Of a stretch of DNA of 64,000 nucleotides, positions 34,673-44,811 are shown piece after piece; the first letter of the stretch is position 1; each line of letters begins with the position of its first letter. The position numbers and the translations under genes are program-made. The DNA comes from Micromonospora andamanensis (GTDB taxonomy: Bacteria > Actinomycetota > Actinomycetes > Mycobacteriales > Micromonosporaceae). Under the pieces are notes generated by a model. That model saw nothing but the letters and a program-made list of their open reading frames with translations, made no database searches and was not told the origin of the DNA. The stretch lies in assembly GCF_016863495.1 (NCBI RefSeq), contig NZ_BOOZ01000023.1:1-64000 (forward strand). The letters are read 5' to 3'.

Positions 34673-35927
34673 CGCCGGTCCGGCCGAACAGTTCCGGTCC
34701 GACGTACAGCAGCCGGTTCGGTGAGGTGTCGGTGCTCGCCAGTCGCAGCGTGTTCACGGTCGATGCGGCAATGACTCGCTGTGCCACCTGGGTCGGGGTC
34801 AGCGTCGGCTCCTCCGCCAGCAGTAGCGCCACGGCGCCGGCGACGTGCGGCGCAGCCATTGAGGTGCCGCGCTGGGAACTGGAGGCGCTGGCGGTGGCGT
34901 GGCTGGCTGAGCGGATGTTCTCGCCGGGGGCAAACAGGTCCAGGCAGGTGCCGTGGTTGGAACCCGGGTCGGTGCCGCCCCATCCGCGCGCCCGCTCGTC
35001 GGAGGAGTTGCTGGCACCAACCGTGATTGCGGACGGCTCGGAGGCGGGGCTGTAGTTGCACGCGTTCGCGTCCTTGTTGCCGGCGGCGATGACGTACGTG
35101 ACACCGCTGGCGACCGAGGCGGAGACGGCCTGGTTCTGCAGGGTGGAGAAGCCACCGCCGAGGCTCATGTTCGCCACCGCCGGGTGCTGGGCGTTGGCGG
35201 TGACCCAGTCGACGCCCGCGATGACCTGGCTTTGCGTGCCGGGTCCGGCGCAGCTCAGCACGCGAACCGACACCAGCGACACGTTGCTCGCCAGCCCGTA
35301 CGTCGCACCGCCGACGGTGCCGGCCACGTGCGTGCCGTGCCCGTTCACGCTGCAGTCCTCACCGTCCCAGCCATCCTGGATGGCGTCGAAGCCCACGCTG
35401 GCGCGACCGCCGAACTCACGGTGATCGGTACGGATCCCGGTATCCAAGACGTACGCGTGCACGCCGGCACCGGCCGAGTCTGGGTAGATGTACTCGTCGT
35501 TCAGCACCGATGTGCGCTGGTCGATTCGGTCGAGGCTCCAGATCGGGTACGGCCGGGTCTCCGCCGGGTAGACCAGCGTGTCGGCCTCGACCAGCGCCAC
35601 CGACGGGTCGGCGGCCAGCCGGCGCGCCCTCTCCTCGGTGGTTCTCACCACGAATCCGTCCAGCGCCGCCTCGTACGTCCGCACCACGGTGCCGCCATAC
35701 CGGCGCGCCACCGCGCCGGCCAGCGAGGCGGGCGACCGGCCAGCCTCCGGTCGCAGCGCTACGATGTACTGCCCTTCGACCACCTCGGCGCCGTGCGGAA
35801 CGACGATGTGGCCGTCGGGCGGTGCCGCGGCCGCGCCGGATCCACCTGCCGCCAGCGGCGCGACGACCAGCATGGCCGCCGCGACCCGCCCGCACCAGCG
35901 CCACGAAGAATCCTTTGCCATACCCAT
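34665..35927 (-). CDS. Secreted S8 (subtilisin-family) serine protease
   Basis: The 420-residue preproprotein has an N-terminal signal (RVAAAMLVVAPLAAGGSGAA), then an I9-type propeptide (GQYIVALRPEAGRS, to about 118). The catalytic domain has the full triad: Asp162 in YVLDTGIRTDHR, His197 in NGHGTHVAGTVGG and Ser356 in GTSMAAPHVAGA, with the oxyanion Asn284 in AAGN. Cysteines at 192, 225, 290 and 328 could form the two disulphides typical of proteinase K-like enzymes. It lies 22 bp after the SUKH immunity gene and overlaps the peroxidase gene. It may mature the secreted RHS toxin; that is inference from co-transcription. Confidence 0.92.
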   Translation of the reverse strand: MGMAKDSSWRWCGRVAAAMLVVAPLAAGGSGAAAAPPDGHIVVPHGAEVVEGQYIVALRPEAGRSPASLAGAVARRYGGTVVRTYEAALDGFVVRTTEERARRLAADPSVALVEADTLVYPAETRPYPIWSLDRIDQRTSVLNDEYIYPDSAGAGVHAYVLDTGIRTDHREFGGRASVGFDAIQDGWDGEDCSVNGHGTHVAGTVGGATYGLASNVSLVSVRVLSCAGPGTQSQVIAGVDWVTANAQHPAVANMSLGGGFSTLQNQAVSASVASGVTYVIAAGNKDANACNYSPASEPSAITVGASNSSDERARGWGGTDPGSNHGTCLDLFAPGENIRSASHATASASSSQRGTSMAAPHVAGAVALLLAEEPTLTPTQVAQRVIAASTVNTLRLASTDTSPNRLLYVGPELFGRTGDA

Positions 35928-35949
35928 TCCTCCCCCGTGTGTGGCCGGC

Positions 35950-36486
35950 TCAGCCGCCCGCGATGTCGGCGTATATCGCGTCGTACCGGTCGGTGTCCAT
36001 CGTTAGCAGCCCGTCGCTTCCGACGGTGAACGCGCCCTGCCGATAGCAGCGGACGAAAAAGTCCACCAGCCGTTCGGTATCGGCAAACTCAATCTCGGTC
36101 GGTTCACCAATCAGCACTCCGGCGATGCCGGGCCGCTCGTTCCCGGACCACACCGCCGCGTAGAGGTCACCACTCGGTCCGCCGAGCAGCGGCATCCACC
36201 GCGTACCAAGCACCGGATCGTCCTCATACGCTGGCCGAAGGGCAGCGGCCTCAGCCGCCGACAGCGGCCGGTAGCCGGGCACCAGGTTCACGGTGTCCTG
36301 GATCTGCCCGGGCTCGGAGCGAACTCCGTTACACCAGCCGAACCAGGTGGCCACGTCCTCGGGCACGGGCGCACCGTACGCGCGCTCCACCTCCCGGCGG
36401 GAAATACCCGGCACGAGCAACGAGGCGACTGGACGACCTAGCTCACGGACGATCGTCACCAGTTCGTCTAGACGGTCGATCAGCAT
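35950..36486 (-). CDS. SMI1/SUKH-like protein, probable immunity protein
   Basis: The 178-residue cytoplasmic protein contains SRREVERAYGAPVPEDVATW then FGWCNGVRSEPGQ, the Leu/Pro-x-hydrophobic ... (W/Y)xxxNG core of the SMI1/KNR4 (SUKH) fold, followed by strands with PVLGTRWMPLLGGPSGDLYA (the GD/W motif). SUKH proteins are the commonest immunity proteins of polymorphic toxins. This gene begins 15 bp after the stop of the RHS-Hint-nuclease toxin, the standard place for cognate immunity. Neutralisation of the NucA/NucB-like tip is therefore the likely role. Confidence 0.75.
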   Translation of the reverse strand: MLIDRLDELVTIVRELGRPVASLLVPGISRREVERAYGAPVPEDVATWFGWCNGVRSEPGQIQDTVNLVPGYRPLSAAEAAALRPAYEDDPVLGTRWMPLLGGPSGDLYAAVWSGNERPGIAGVLIGEPTEIEFADTERLVDFFVRCYRQGAFTVGSDGLLTMDTDRYDAIYADIAGG

Positions 36487-36501
36487 GTGCGCTCCCGTTC
36501 G

Positions 36502-39500
36502 TCAATTGACGCGCACATAGTAACGATCACCATTGGCAACGCCGTTGTCTCGAAGGAACGGCCACAGCGAATCTCGGCCGTGCGAGGTGTTCTGTGTCCG
36601 GTCGATGAGACGCAGCTGCGCTCCGGCTCCCCCCTCGCGGGTCGACGCGAACGGGTACTCCTCCCAGGACAGGTTGCGGCCAAGCGAGTCCGGCCGCGGC
36701 TCGCCGGCCTGGGCAGCGTTGCGGTTCGCCCGGACATTCGACCGGCCGGTCTGTCGGGTGACGATCGGGCTGTGCCCGTTGCGGATAGCGTTTTCGAAGT
36801 TGTCGGCCACATCCGGGTACCGATTGCGGTTGATCTCATGCACCGGCAGGACCTCGGTGTCTCCGTTGCATCCCACCGCGAAGATGCGCGGCGCGTTGGT
36901 GTTATGGACGAGGACCGGCTCGCCACCGACCACCACGTGGTACGTGTGCAGGTCGTCGACGGTGAGGTTGTGGACCCGCTGCACGTCGGTGCGGTGCTGG
37001 ATCGCGGTGATCTGGACGTGGGTGCCGGCCCCGGTTTGGAGCAGGTCGCCCGTCCGCAGGTCCTTCGCCTCACGCCACTCACCCGGTTCGGGCATCCAAA
37101 ATGGGTGGCCGTCGGTCGCGGTGAGCGTGCCGTCGGCGGCGCCGTCGCCGTCGGTGTCCACGGCGATGTCCACCAGGCGCTTGACGCCGTCCCCGGTGAT
37201 CACACCGGTGACCGTGCGGGCCGCCGTTTGGCCGGTCTCGGGATCGCCGGCCAACACCCTGTCACCCAACCGCACGTCGGCGATCCGCTTGCGCGAACCG
37301 TCGGCCATCTGCACCAACGTCTCCGGGGTGAAGCTGTTCGGTGTCGAACAGCTTCGCCCGCCGCCGGGACGCGCCGGCTTGGTGCCCAGTGGGTCGTTCA
37401 GCGCGGTCGGCCGGTTCAGGGCGTACGTGTACGGGTTGGACTCGCCCGATGTGATGCCGATCGGATCTTCGCTGATGAAACGCTGCAGGACCGGGCTGTA
37501 GTAGCGGGACCGGTAGTAGTAGAGCCCGGTGCCGTCGTCTTCGCGGCCGGTGTAGCGGTAGGGGTTGCCACCGTCGTCACCGGTAACACTGGTGGTGCCG
37601 AACGGGTCGTACGCGTACTGCGCCCCCGCCCCGGCGTCGTCGACCAACGCCACGGTACTACCCACGCCGTCGGTGAGGAACCGCTTGGTCGTACCGCCCG
37701 ACTCGCGCAGGTGCCAGCCGTCGAACCCGGCACCAGTCATCGTCGCCGTGACCGCCCCAGCCACCTTTTCCTGCACCGGGTTGGCCCCGTCGTACAGATA
37801 GTTCGTGGTAGCTGCGCCGATGGTGCGGGCGGTGCGGCGGCCGTCAGTGGCGTATCCGAAGGTGGCGGACAACCCCGGGCGGCTCAGTGAGGATAGTTCG
37901 CCACGCGGGCTCCACGTGTACGTGGTCTCGCCATCGGAGGTGAGGTTGCCGTCGGCGTCGTAGGTGACATCGACGTCGTCCAAGGTGTCGATCCGGTTGG
38001 CCGCGTCATAGGTCGCGGGCCCGAACGGCGCGGGTAGGACTGGACGAGAGTAGCTACCGGAGGTCCGGATCGGCAGGCCGGCAGCGTCGTAGTCGTACAC
38101 CAGCTCGCCCAGCACGGTCGTTCCGGCCTGGTAGGTAATCGACTTCACTTGGCCCGCGTGGTTGTAGTTGTAGACCTGGTGCACGCCCTCGCCGGGCGCC
38201 CCTACCCGCTCCGGCCGGCCCACGGCGTCCCGGGTGATGGCGGTGACCTGCGTACCGTTGCGATGGATCTCGCTGAGGGCGCCGTTGGCGTCGTAAACAT
38301 GCCGGGTGGCGCCGTCTGGCAGCGTCATGGTGCGGTCTCGCACGGTCGTGCCGTAGCTGTAGTTGACGGTGCCTTGCGGCGTTATCTCGCTGCGTACCCG
38401 GTCGAAGTCGTCGTACTCGAGCGTGGTCGTGCCGGCCTGTGAGTCGGTGGTGCCGCGTAGCCGGTCGGCCAGGTCGAAGGTGTAGTCGACCGTGGTCCCG
38501 CCGACGCGAGTCTGCCCGGGGCGGTTCAGCTCGTCATAGTCGTGCTCGGTGACGATTTGCCGCCGGCTGGTGTGCCGGGTCAGGTTGCCGTTTCGGTCGT
38601 ACCCAAAGGTCTCGGCCCTGCCGAGTGGGTCGGTGATCTTCTCGAGCAGATCCATCTCGTTGTAGTCGTAGACCGTCTCGCCGCCCCGCGGGTCGGTCAC
38701 GATGTGGAGCATGCCGTTCGCGTTGTATTCGAAAACAGTCGTGTGTCCGAGCGGGTCGGTGACCGAACGCGCCTTGCCGTGGTGCGCCCAGGCGGTTTCG
38801 GTGGCGGCACCGCGGCCGTCGACCTCGTACACCGGTCGGCCAATCGCGTCGAAGCCGGCCCGCAGGCTCCGCCCATCTGGATCGGTGATGGTCACCGGGT
38901 CCGCGTCGGCGTACACGTACGTCGTCTCGCGCTGCCCCGGATCGATTTCCTTGGTGATCAGTCCGGCTGCGTTGACCTCGTACGTGGTACGGCGGTTGGT
39001 CGCGTCGGTGACGCTCCTGGTGGCGCCGCGCCCGTCCAGGTCCACGCTCGTACTGTTGCCGAACGTGTCAGTAAAGTTGGTCAGCTCACCGTGCGGGCCG
39101 TTTCGTTCAAACACCTCGGAGCGGGCCTGCGGCGTGCCGGCGAGGTACGTGATCTCCTGGACCTGACCCGCGTCGTCGTAGTCGTAGGTGGTTCGGCGGT
39201 CGAGGGCGTCCACCGTGGCTACGGGACGCACGCCACTGTCGTCGTACTCGGTCCGGACAGTTTGCGCCCTGCCGGTGCCGAAGGCGCGGGTGTCCGTGAG
39301 GACCGCACCGTGGGCGTTGAACGTGAACCGACGCACGTGGCCGCGGGGGTCGGTCATCCGCGTTTCGGTGATGGCGCCGCCAGCGGTGGTGTACTCGAAC
39401 TCGGTCAGTCCGCCATCTGCGGCCCGCTGCGACTCGACCCGGCCCTGGTCGTCGTACTCGTTGACCATGAACTCGGTGCCGCGTGGGTCGCGGGCGGTCT

Positions 39501-42500
39501 TCATTCGGCCGGCCGTATCCCAGGAGTACTCGGTGACCCCGCCGTCTGGATTCGTCACCGTCTTCAGGTGGCCGGTTCCGTGGTACGTGTAACTGACCCG
39601 GCGCCCGATGTTGTCCTCGATGGCGCTGATGCGCGGCGGGTTGGCAGAGTCGTAGCTGAACCGCACCCAGCGGCCGCTCGGGGAGGTGATTTGGGTGATG
39701 GCGCCGTTCTGCCGGACTTTGCCGTCGGTACCCGGACCGGCCGTGGCCCGGGTGATGGTGGTGGTGTTGCCATACTTGTCGCGGATCGCCTGGACGGGTG
39801 CCTCGTCGCCGAGGACGATCACGGTGCCGTCCCGGAGCGTGACGTCCCAGCCGTCGCCGTTCCACGCCACGGTAGACCCGTCGTACTTTGTGGGAGTCGG
39901 TGCGGCCCGGAAGACAGCACCGGCGTAGTCGGTGCCCGGCGTTGTCCTCGTGTAGTGAATCTTCGAGCCGTCCGGCTGGATCAGGTCGAACGTCTGAAAG
40001 TCGAAGTTGCCGATGCTACCGGGTGACCACGGGAAGATGCCGTAGTTGAAGTTCATTCCCGTGCCGAAGACTCGGGCGTCCTGGTCGCCCTGCTGGTACG
40101 TCCGTTTAATCTCGATTGGCAGGATGTCGTCGATGACCAGGTCGACGCTTTCGTCAACGAGCAGGCCTGTGGCCGGGTCCACCGGATCCGCGACCCGCAC
40201 GCCGTTGGCCACCGGGGCGCGCGGCGGGGGATTCATCCCCGGCACAGCAGTCATCGCACCGGTCAGACGGTAGAACCTGACGTCCTTGTCGGGCACAATC
40301 CGCTTGCCGTCCCGGGAGACCGTGCCGTGTCCGTAGATGTGCCAGCCGCGGCCGTCCGGGTCGTAGTTCCAGAACTGGGTCCGGGTGCCCGGAGCTTCCT
40401 TGGTGTAGTTCGGGTAGACGATCGTGGCACCCTCGGGGAACAGCACCCCGCCGCCGGGTTGGACGCTGAAGTAGACCGGCACCTTCGTCGGCGGAAGCGG
40501 GAATGGTGGCCGGTCGATGGGCACGGGGGTGAGACTCAGTTCCCGGACAACGTTGCCGTCCGCGTCGCGGATCACCGTGCCGGCCGGGATGCGTACCTCC
40601 AAGCCGGGGATCGCCTTGGTGGTGAGCACGACCTCCGTCGTGGTTGGGCTGGGCACCTGGACCGTGTCGGCAGGGTCGATCTCCGGCAGGTAGATCGTGT
40701 GCGGCAGGACGAGCACCTGGCCGCGCTCGACCTCAACACCGATGTCGAACACGCCGTACTCGCCCTCCGCGGTGCGGCCGTCCACGCGCACCGACAGATG
40801 GCCTCCGGGCACGTCGGCCAGGGCGAAGCGTCCCTTAGCGTCGGTGACGGCGCGCTTGCCGGCCGCGCTGACGGTGACCTTTGCCAGCGGCTGGCCCCGG
40901 GTGTCGAGCACCTTGCCGACCACGCCGGTCATCCCGACCGGGAACTGCAATGCGCGATCACGGTGCGGCGGAGTCCACTCCCCGGTGACCCAATCGCCGC
41001 CGTCGAGGTGTCGGGCGTCCGGCTTCCAGCCGGTGGCGACCTGACAGGCGCTGGCCGCAGGCTTTGGCTTCGGCGCCGCGTCCGCCTGCCCGGGCGCTGG
41101 CGCCGACGGAACGAGTGCGGTCTCCGGCTCCGTGTCGCATACCGGGGTGACCGGTCGCGGCTCGGTGAGCGCCTTCCTGTCAGCAGTCCTGGGCATCAAC
41201 GGCGTCGTGCGGTTCTTCAGACCCAGCTCGATAGTGCCGGTGGCGCCCGTGCCCGGGTCGAGGATCAGCGTGTGCACGCCCGTGGCGGTCAGCGTGGGCA
41301 ACTGTTCTCGGAACCGGACCGGCCACCAGTGGTTGGCCAGCACCCGCCCGTCCGGGCCGACGAGAGTGTAGTAAAAGGCGCCGCCGCCCTCGAGTCCGAG
41401 CGCGACGATGTTCATGTCGATTCGGTCACCGGCGTTGGCGGTGAACGTCAGCCGTGCATTCTGCGCCGGCCGCGCGATGGTGATCGTCTTGTTCGCGCCG
41501 TCCACGGTGAAGTCGCCCGCGTCGGCTTCGGTCGACAGAAAGAGCGTGAGATCACCGGTCTCCCGGTTGAACGTGGTGATCTCGATTCGGTGCTCACCGG
41601 AAACCGTCAGCGCCGGCAAGTCCAGACCGAACCGGGTGTCGATGTTGGCGCTGGTGAGCAGCGAGTTGTCCGGCCGGTACACCCGAACCGTGAGGTTCGC
41701 CATGGGGGTTCGGGTTCCGAGGCTCAGCCGCTGACCAACCTGCCCGGCAAACCGGCCCACCACCCTCTGCCCGGGCAGCTCCACCGGAGCCGGGATCGCC
41801 GTGTCCAGCGCCATCTCGCCGACGTCGATCGCCTCGGCCGCGTACACGTTGACCCGCCCGGTGCCTGGTGACTCCGGATCCACTTGGAGCCGGTACCGGC
41901 CCGTGTCCGGCAACGCGGCGATGTCGAAGCTGCGCCCACTGCCCAGGCTGACCTGGCTGCCGTTGGGCCGGAACAGCCGTAGCGTCACCTCGCCCGGTAT
42001 CGCGTTGTTGATCGTGCCCATAGAGATCGGCCGACCAGCGGTACCGTCAAAGAAGAACTCGGCATCCCGGCCCGGTCGGTCGATCGTCACGGACGAGCGG
42101 GTGTTAGAAGCCAGCGTGCCGCCGTCGATCGACGTCGACAGCCACGCCTTGACCGTGCCCACCGCCTGCCACCCGGTGATGAGCAGGTGGTGCGTGCCCG
42201 TCTTGCGCAGGGTCGGTAGGGAACGTGCCTCGGGCCATCCCCGTGGCAGTTCGCGCTGCACCTCGTCCGGCTCGATCAGCAACGCGCCCGGATAGTACGG
42301 GCGGTCATTTTGCTGGAGCAGGTTCTCCGAAAACCCGAGCTGGAGATCCTGCCCGGCGATGCCCTCGAACGGCAGCCGCACCGACTGGCCCGGCCGCTCG
42401 ATACGCAGGCTGGCCTCGGCACCGTTGACGCCGAGCGTCGACCCGTTGATCACCGAGGACAGCCAGATCTTACCGAAGCCCAACTCGTTCGGCCCGAACG

Positions 42501-43902
42501 TGACCGCCAGCCGGTACGTTCCGGCGCCCCGGGTCCGGTAGACCATCGTCGGGATGTAGTCGGCTAGGGCGTAGTTCCAGGTGTTCGCCGTGCCATCGGG
42601 CGCGGTGATGGTGACAACGAAGCGGTTGGACGGCTCACTCAGCTCGGTCAGGCCGAGACTGATCCACTCGTTAGCCGCCGCCGTGAACGGAAACTCGGTC
42701 GCCTGCTGCGGCACGGTGATCTGGAACGGCACGCCCGCGCCATTCTTCGTCAGGTTCGTACCGGCGAGCGTCGTGGACGCCGCGATCGCGACCTGCCCCG
42801 CCGCGCCGTCGTTCGGCTTGATCACCATCGCGTACGTGCCGGTGGTAGGCATGGCCGGCAGGTCCTGGCTCAGCGGCGCACCGGCCCAGATGTCGAGCGG
42901 GTCGCCCAGCGCTCCGCGGGCGAAGTTGCCGCCGTACGGGGTGAACATCCATAGCGCCGAACGAACAGGAATGGTGTTGTTCGAGGTCTGTAGGTTGAGT
43001 CGCTCGCCGGCGGTCCCGTCGATCAGCAGGAGTGCCGCCTTGCCGGCCGGGATGGTGGCGGCGATCGCCGGACCGTCCTTGGCCAGCCGGCCCGCGTAAA
43101 CCAGGTCACGCATGACGAACCCGCGCGGTGAGACGAGGAAATCTTCCGAACTGACCGCCACGCCACCGGGGGTACGCACGCTGATTCGTCCCGCGGACGC
43201 CGCGTCGGGCACCCGTATCCGCAGGCTCGTCGCACTCGCCTGCTCCACCCGCGCGACCGTCCGGTGGAACTGGACAACGTTGCGGCTCGCCACCGGGTCA
43301 AAGCCGGTTCCGGTGATGGTGACAATCTCGTTGCGGTTGCCGTGGTCCGTGGACACCTCGGTGATCTGCGGCTTGGTCACCCCACGCGCCAGCGTGAACG
43401 GCGTCGGGCTCGTCGCCGCCTCGCCGCCGGTCGCCACCCGCACCACACCGTCGGTGACGCCGGCAGGGATCTCAATGGTCAGCCGGTTGGCGTTGGCCGT
43501 GGTAACCGTCGCGGGAATGCCATCGACGGTGACGTCGTTGTCGGCCGCCGCCGGAGCGAATCCCGTGCCCTGAATCTCCACCCTCGTGCCGACTGGGCCA
43601 CGCGCCGGCACCAGTGCGAAGATCGTGACACGAGACGCCGGTACCCGATCGGTGCGCAACAGGTTGCCGGCTTCGTCATACCGGTTGACGGCCGCATCGG
43701 TACCGTCGCTAGTCGCAACGAGTTGGCCTGCGGCATCGTAAAAGTGCTCTAGTGGCCCGGCCTGCCCGGCTGCAAGCCGGGCACCCGGCTCCGGGACGGC
43801 AGCCAACGCAGGCGTCGGGGCCTGCGCGAAGCCAAGGCCGAGCGTGACGACGACCAGCGCCGACAGACGGATACGCAGACGGAAGCCACGCGTAGCGCTC
43901 AT
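36502..43902 (-). CDS. Secreted RHS polymorphic toxin with Hint and NucA/NucB-like DNase tip
   Basis: The 2466-residue protein has a signal peptide (LSALVVVTLGLGFAQAPTPA, ~15-35). Next come two IPT/TIG-like domains (~85-260), repeated beta-rich pre-peptidase-like domains (~280-890), a carboxypeptidase-regulatory-like domain (GKVLDTRGQPLAKVTVSAAG, ~1010) and the RHS entry segment DPATGLLVDESVDLVIDD (~1230). Many YD repeats (YDYDDAGQV, YEVDGRGA) run to the RHS core end YYYRSRYYSPVLQRFISEDP (~2130). Residues ~2185-2335 form a Hint pretoxin domain (ETLVQMADGSRKRIADVRLG ... HTYHVVVGGEPVLVHN). The tip (~2336-2466) carries SWEEYPFASTREGGAGAQLR, the hallmark of NucA/NucB DNases. The Hint domain would release the tip; the likely role is contact-dependent or secreted interbacterial killing. 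The SUKH gene follows at 15 bp. Confidence 0.92.
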   Translation of the reverse strand: MSATRGFRLRIRLSALVVVTLGLGFAQAPTPALAAVPEPGARLAAGQAGPLEHFYDAAGQLVATSDGTDAAVNRYDEAGNLLRTDRVPASRVTIFALVPARGPVGTRVEIQGTGFAPAAADNDVTVDGIPATVTTANANRLTIEIPAGVTDGVVRVATGGEAATSPTPFTLARGVTKPQITEVSTDHGNRNEIVTITGTGFDPVASRNVVQFHRTVARVEQASATSLRIRVPDAASAGRISVRTPGGVAVSSEDFLVSPRGFVMRDLVYAGRLAKDGPAIAATIPAGKAALLLIDGTAGERLNLQTSNNTIPVRSALWMFTPYGGNFARGALGDPLDIWAGAPLSQDLPAMPTTGTYAMVIKPNDGAAGQVAIAASTTLAGTNLTKNGAGVPFQITVPQQATEFPFTAAANEWISLGLTELSEPSNRFVVTITAPDGTANTWNYALADYIPTMVYRTRGAGTYRLAVTFGPNELGFGKIWLSSVINGSTLGVNGAEASLRIERPGQSVRLPFEGIAGQDLQLGFSENLLQQNDRPYYPGALLIEPDEVQRELPRGWPEARSLPTLRKTGTHHLLITGWQAVGTVKAWLSTSIDGGTLASNTRSSVTIDRPGRDAEFFFDGTAGRPISMGTINNAIPGEVTLRLFRPNGSQVSLGSGRSFDIAALPDTGRYRLQVDPESPGTGRVNVYAAEAIDVGEMALDTAIPAPVELPGQRVVGRFAGQVGQRLSLGTRTPMANLTVRVYRPDNSLLTSANIDTRFGLDLPALTVSGEHRIEITTFNRETGDLTLFLSTEADAGDFTVDGANKTITIARPAQNARLTFTANAGDRIDMNIVALGLEGGGAFYYTLVGPDGRVLANHWWPVRFREQLPTLTATGVHTLILDPGTGATGTIELGLKNRTTPLMPRTADRKALTEPRPVTPVCDTEPETALVPSAPAPGQADAAPKPKPAASACQVATGWKPDARHLDGGDWVTGEWTPPHRDRALQFPVGMTGVVGKVLDTRGQPLAKVTVSAAGKRAVTDAKGRFALADVPGGHLSVRVDGRTAEGEYGVFDIGVEVERGQVLVLPHTIYLPEIDPADTVQVPSPTTTEVVLTTKAIPGLEVRIPAGTVIRDADGNVVRELSLTPVPIDRPPFPLPPTKVPVYFSVQPGGGVLFPEGATIVYPNYTKEAPGTRTQFWNYDPDGRGWHIYGHGTVSRDGKRIVPDKDVRFYRLTGAMTAVPGMNPPPRAPVANGVRVADPVDPATGLLVDESVDLVIDDILPIEIKRTYQQGDQDARVFGTGMNFNYGIFPWSPGSIGNFDFQTFDLIQPDGSKIHYTRTTPGTDYAGAVFRAAPTPTKYDGSTVAWNGDGWDVTLRDGTVIVLGDEAPVQAIRDKYGNTTTITRATAGPGTDGKVRQNGAITQITSPSGRWVRFSYDSANPPRISAIEDNIGRRVSYTYHGTGHLKTVTNPDGGVTEYSWDTAGRMKTARDPRGTEFMVNEYDDQGRVESQRAADGGLTEFEYTTAGGAITETRMTDPRGHVRRFTFNAHGAVLTDTRAFGTGRAQTVRTEYDDSGVRPVATVDALDRRTTYDYDDAGQVQEITYLAGTPQARSEVFERNGPHGELTNFTDTFGNSTSVDLDGRGATRSVTDATNRRTTYEVNAAGLITKEIDPGQRETTYVYADADPVTITDPDGRSLRAGFDAIGRPVYEVDGRGAATETAWAHHGKARSVTDPLGHTTVFEYNANGMLHIVTDPRGGETVYDYNEMDLLEKITDPLGRAETFGYDRNGNLTRHTSRRQIVTEHDYDELNRPGQTRVGGTTVDYTFDLADRLRGTTDSQAGTTTLEYDDFDRVRSEITPQGTVNYSYGTTVRDRTMTLPDGATRHVYDANGALSEIHRNGTQVTAITRDAVGRPERVGAPGEGVHQVYNYNHAGQVKSITYQAGTTVLGELVYDYDAAGLPIRTSGSYSRPVLPAPFGPATYDAANRIDTLDDVDVTYDADGNLTSDGETTYTWSPRGELSSLSRPGLSATFGYATDGRRTARTIGAATTNYLYDGANPVQEKVAGAVTATMTGAGFDGWHLRESGGTTKRFLTDGVGSTVALVDDAGAGAQYAYDPFGTTSVTGDDGGNPYRYTGREDDGTGLYYYRSRYYSPVLQRFISEDPIGITSGESNPYTYALNRPTALNDPLGTKPARPGGGRSCSTPNSFTPETLVQMADGSRKRIADVRLGDRVLAGDPETGQTAARTVTGVITGDGVKRLVDIAVDTDGDGAADGTLTATDGHPFWMPEPGEWREAKDLRTGDLLQTGAGTHVQITAIQHRTDVQRVHNLTVDDLHTYHVVVGGEPVLVHNTNAPRIFAVGCNGDTEVLPVHEINRNRYPDVADNFENAIRNGHSPIVTRQTGRSNVRANRNAAQAGEPRPDSLGRNLSWEEYPFASTREGGAGAQLRLIDRTQNTSHGRDSLWPFLRDNGVANGDRYYVRVN

Positions 43903-44107
43903 TGATCCCCCGTTAGATCAATTGTCAACGGCGACGTCGACGCTCATTACGATGAAGCTCATCGATCGCCGCGTGCGAACCCACCGTAGCGACATCAACG
44001 CGATCTGTCATCCCTCGGTGGGGGTCGCTTGGCCATGTGGAGGCCGCAGCGGCCGCGCGCAGGCAGGCGGGCAGCGCGCGATGCGGACGGCCGCTACCGT
44101 GACGACC

Positions 44108-44437
44108 ATGGCCAGGATTCCACGGTGGACCATCATCCTCGCCGCTGCCGTGGTCGCCTCTGCCGCCGGTACGGCCGTACTCGGCTCGGTCCTCACGGCG
44201 GGCCCGGACCGGCCGGACCGGGCCGAGGTCATCGCCGCGCTGAAGCGGGACCCACGCACGGCCGACGTGCCCCACCCGGCGGCCGAGTGCGTGGCGGACT
44301 GGTACCTCACTTACGCCCCCGACGACCAACTGGCAGCGCTGCTCGACGGCGCGGACGGTGTTGACGCCACCACCGAGGCCAACCTCTCCCCGCAGGCACA
44401 GACCGCAATCCTCGAGTGCCTCAAGGAAGCCACATGA
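44108..44437 (+). CDS. Small membrane-anchored or secreted protein
   Basis: From ATG 44108 the 109-residue protein reads MARIPRWTIILAAAVVASAA then GTAVLGSVLTAG, one hydrophobic N-terminal segment (signal peptide or anchor). A 75-residue soluble part follows with two cysteines (AAECVADWYLTYAP and AILECLKEAT) that could pair outside the cell. An in-frame ATG at 44081 would add nine residues. It is divergent from the RHS toxin gene, 205 bp away. I recognise no family. Confidence 0.6.
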   Translation: MARIPRWTIILAAAVVASAAGTAVLGSVLTAGPDRPDRAEVIAALKRDPRTADVPHPAAECVADWYLTYAPDDQLAALLDGADGVDATTEANLSPQAQTAILECLKEAT

Positions 44438-44811
44438 CTGGTCCGCCTACTGACGGCAGCAAGAATGTCCGGCAACGATGACACAAGACGCCGGGCTCGG
44501 CGATGGATCTACAAGATCCGGGGCGGTTCAAACACGCAGCGGACTGGCACCGGCGGCTTGTCGAGGCGCGGCCAGCCCGAGCGGCTTGAACGCGCAGGGC
44601 GGGACTTGACCGCCGGATACGTGGCACAGCTGTGGTCGCGCTTCGCCAGGACACTCGGCGCGCCGGAATCAAGATCGCCGGAGCCAGTCTCTGGCGGTGC
44701 CGCTGCCGCACGGCACGCGCTACCTCCGGCCTTCAACGACAGGTGTCCGTACGGTGGCACGTCACGATTGCGGATGCATCTCACCACGACCCATGCGAAG
44801 CCGAGGCGCCC
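44438..44811. other. Stretch without a supported gene
   Basis: Neither strand shows protein-like sequence with a plausible start here. Open frames are Arg-rich shadows. I see no RNA gene or repeat. Confidence 0.5.

Noticed and set aside
38542-41871. Two plus-strand open frames of 494 and 514 codons inside the RHS gene
   Set aside because: Shadows of YD-repeat and beta-domain coding on the other strand; composition is Val/Gly/Arg-rich with no domain.
43915-43932. TTGACA-like promoter element before the RHS gene
   Set aside because: It lies only ~24 bases before the ATG with no -10 element at the right distance.
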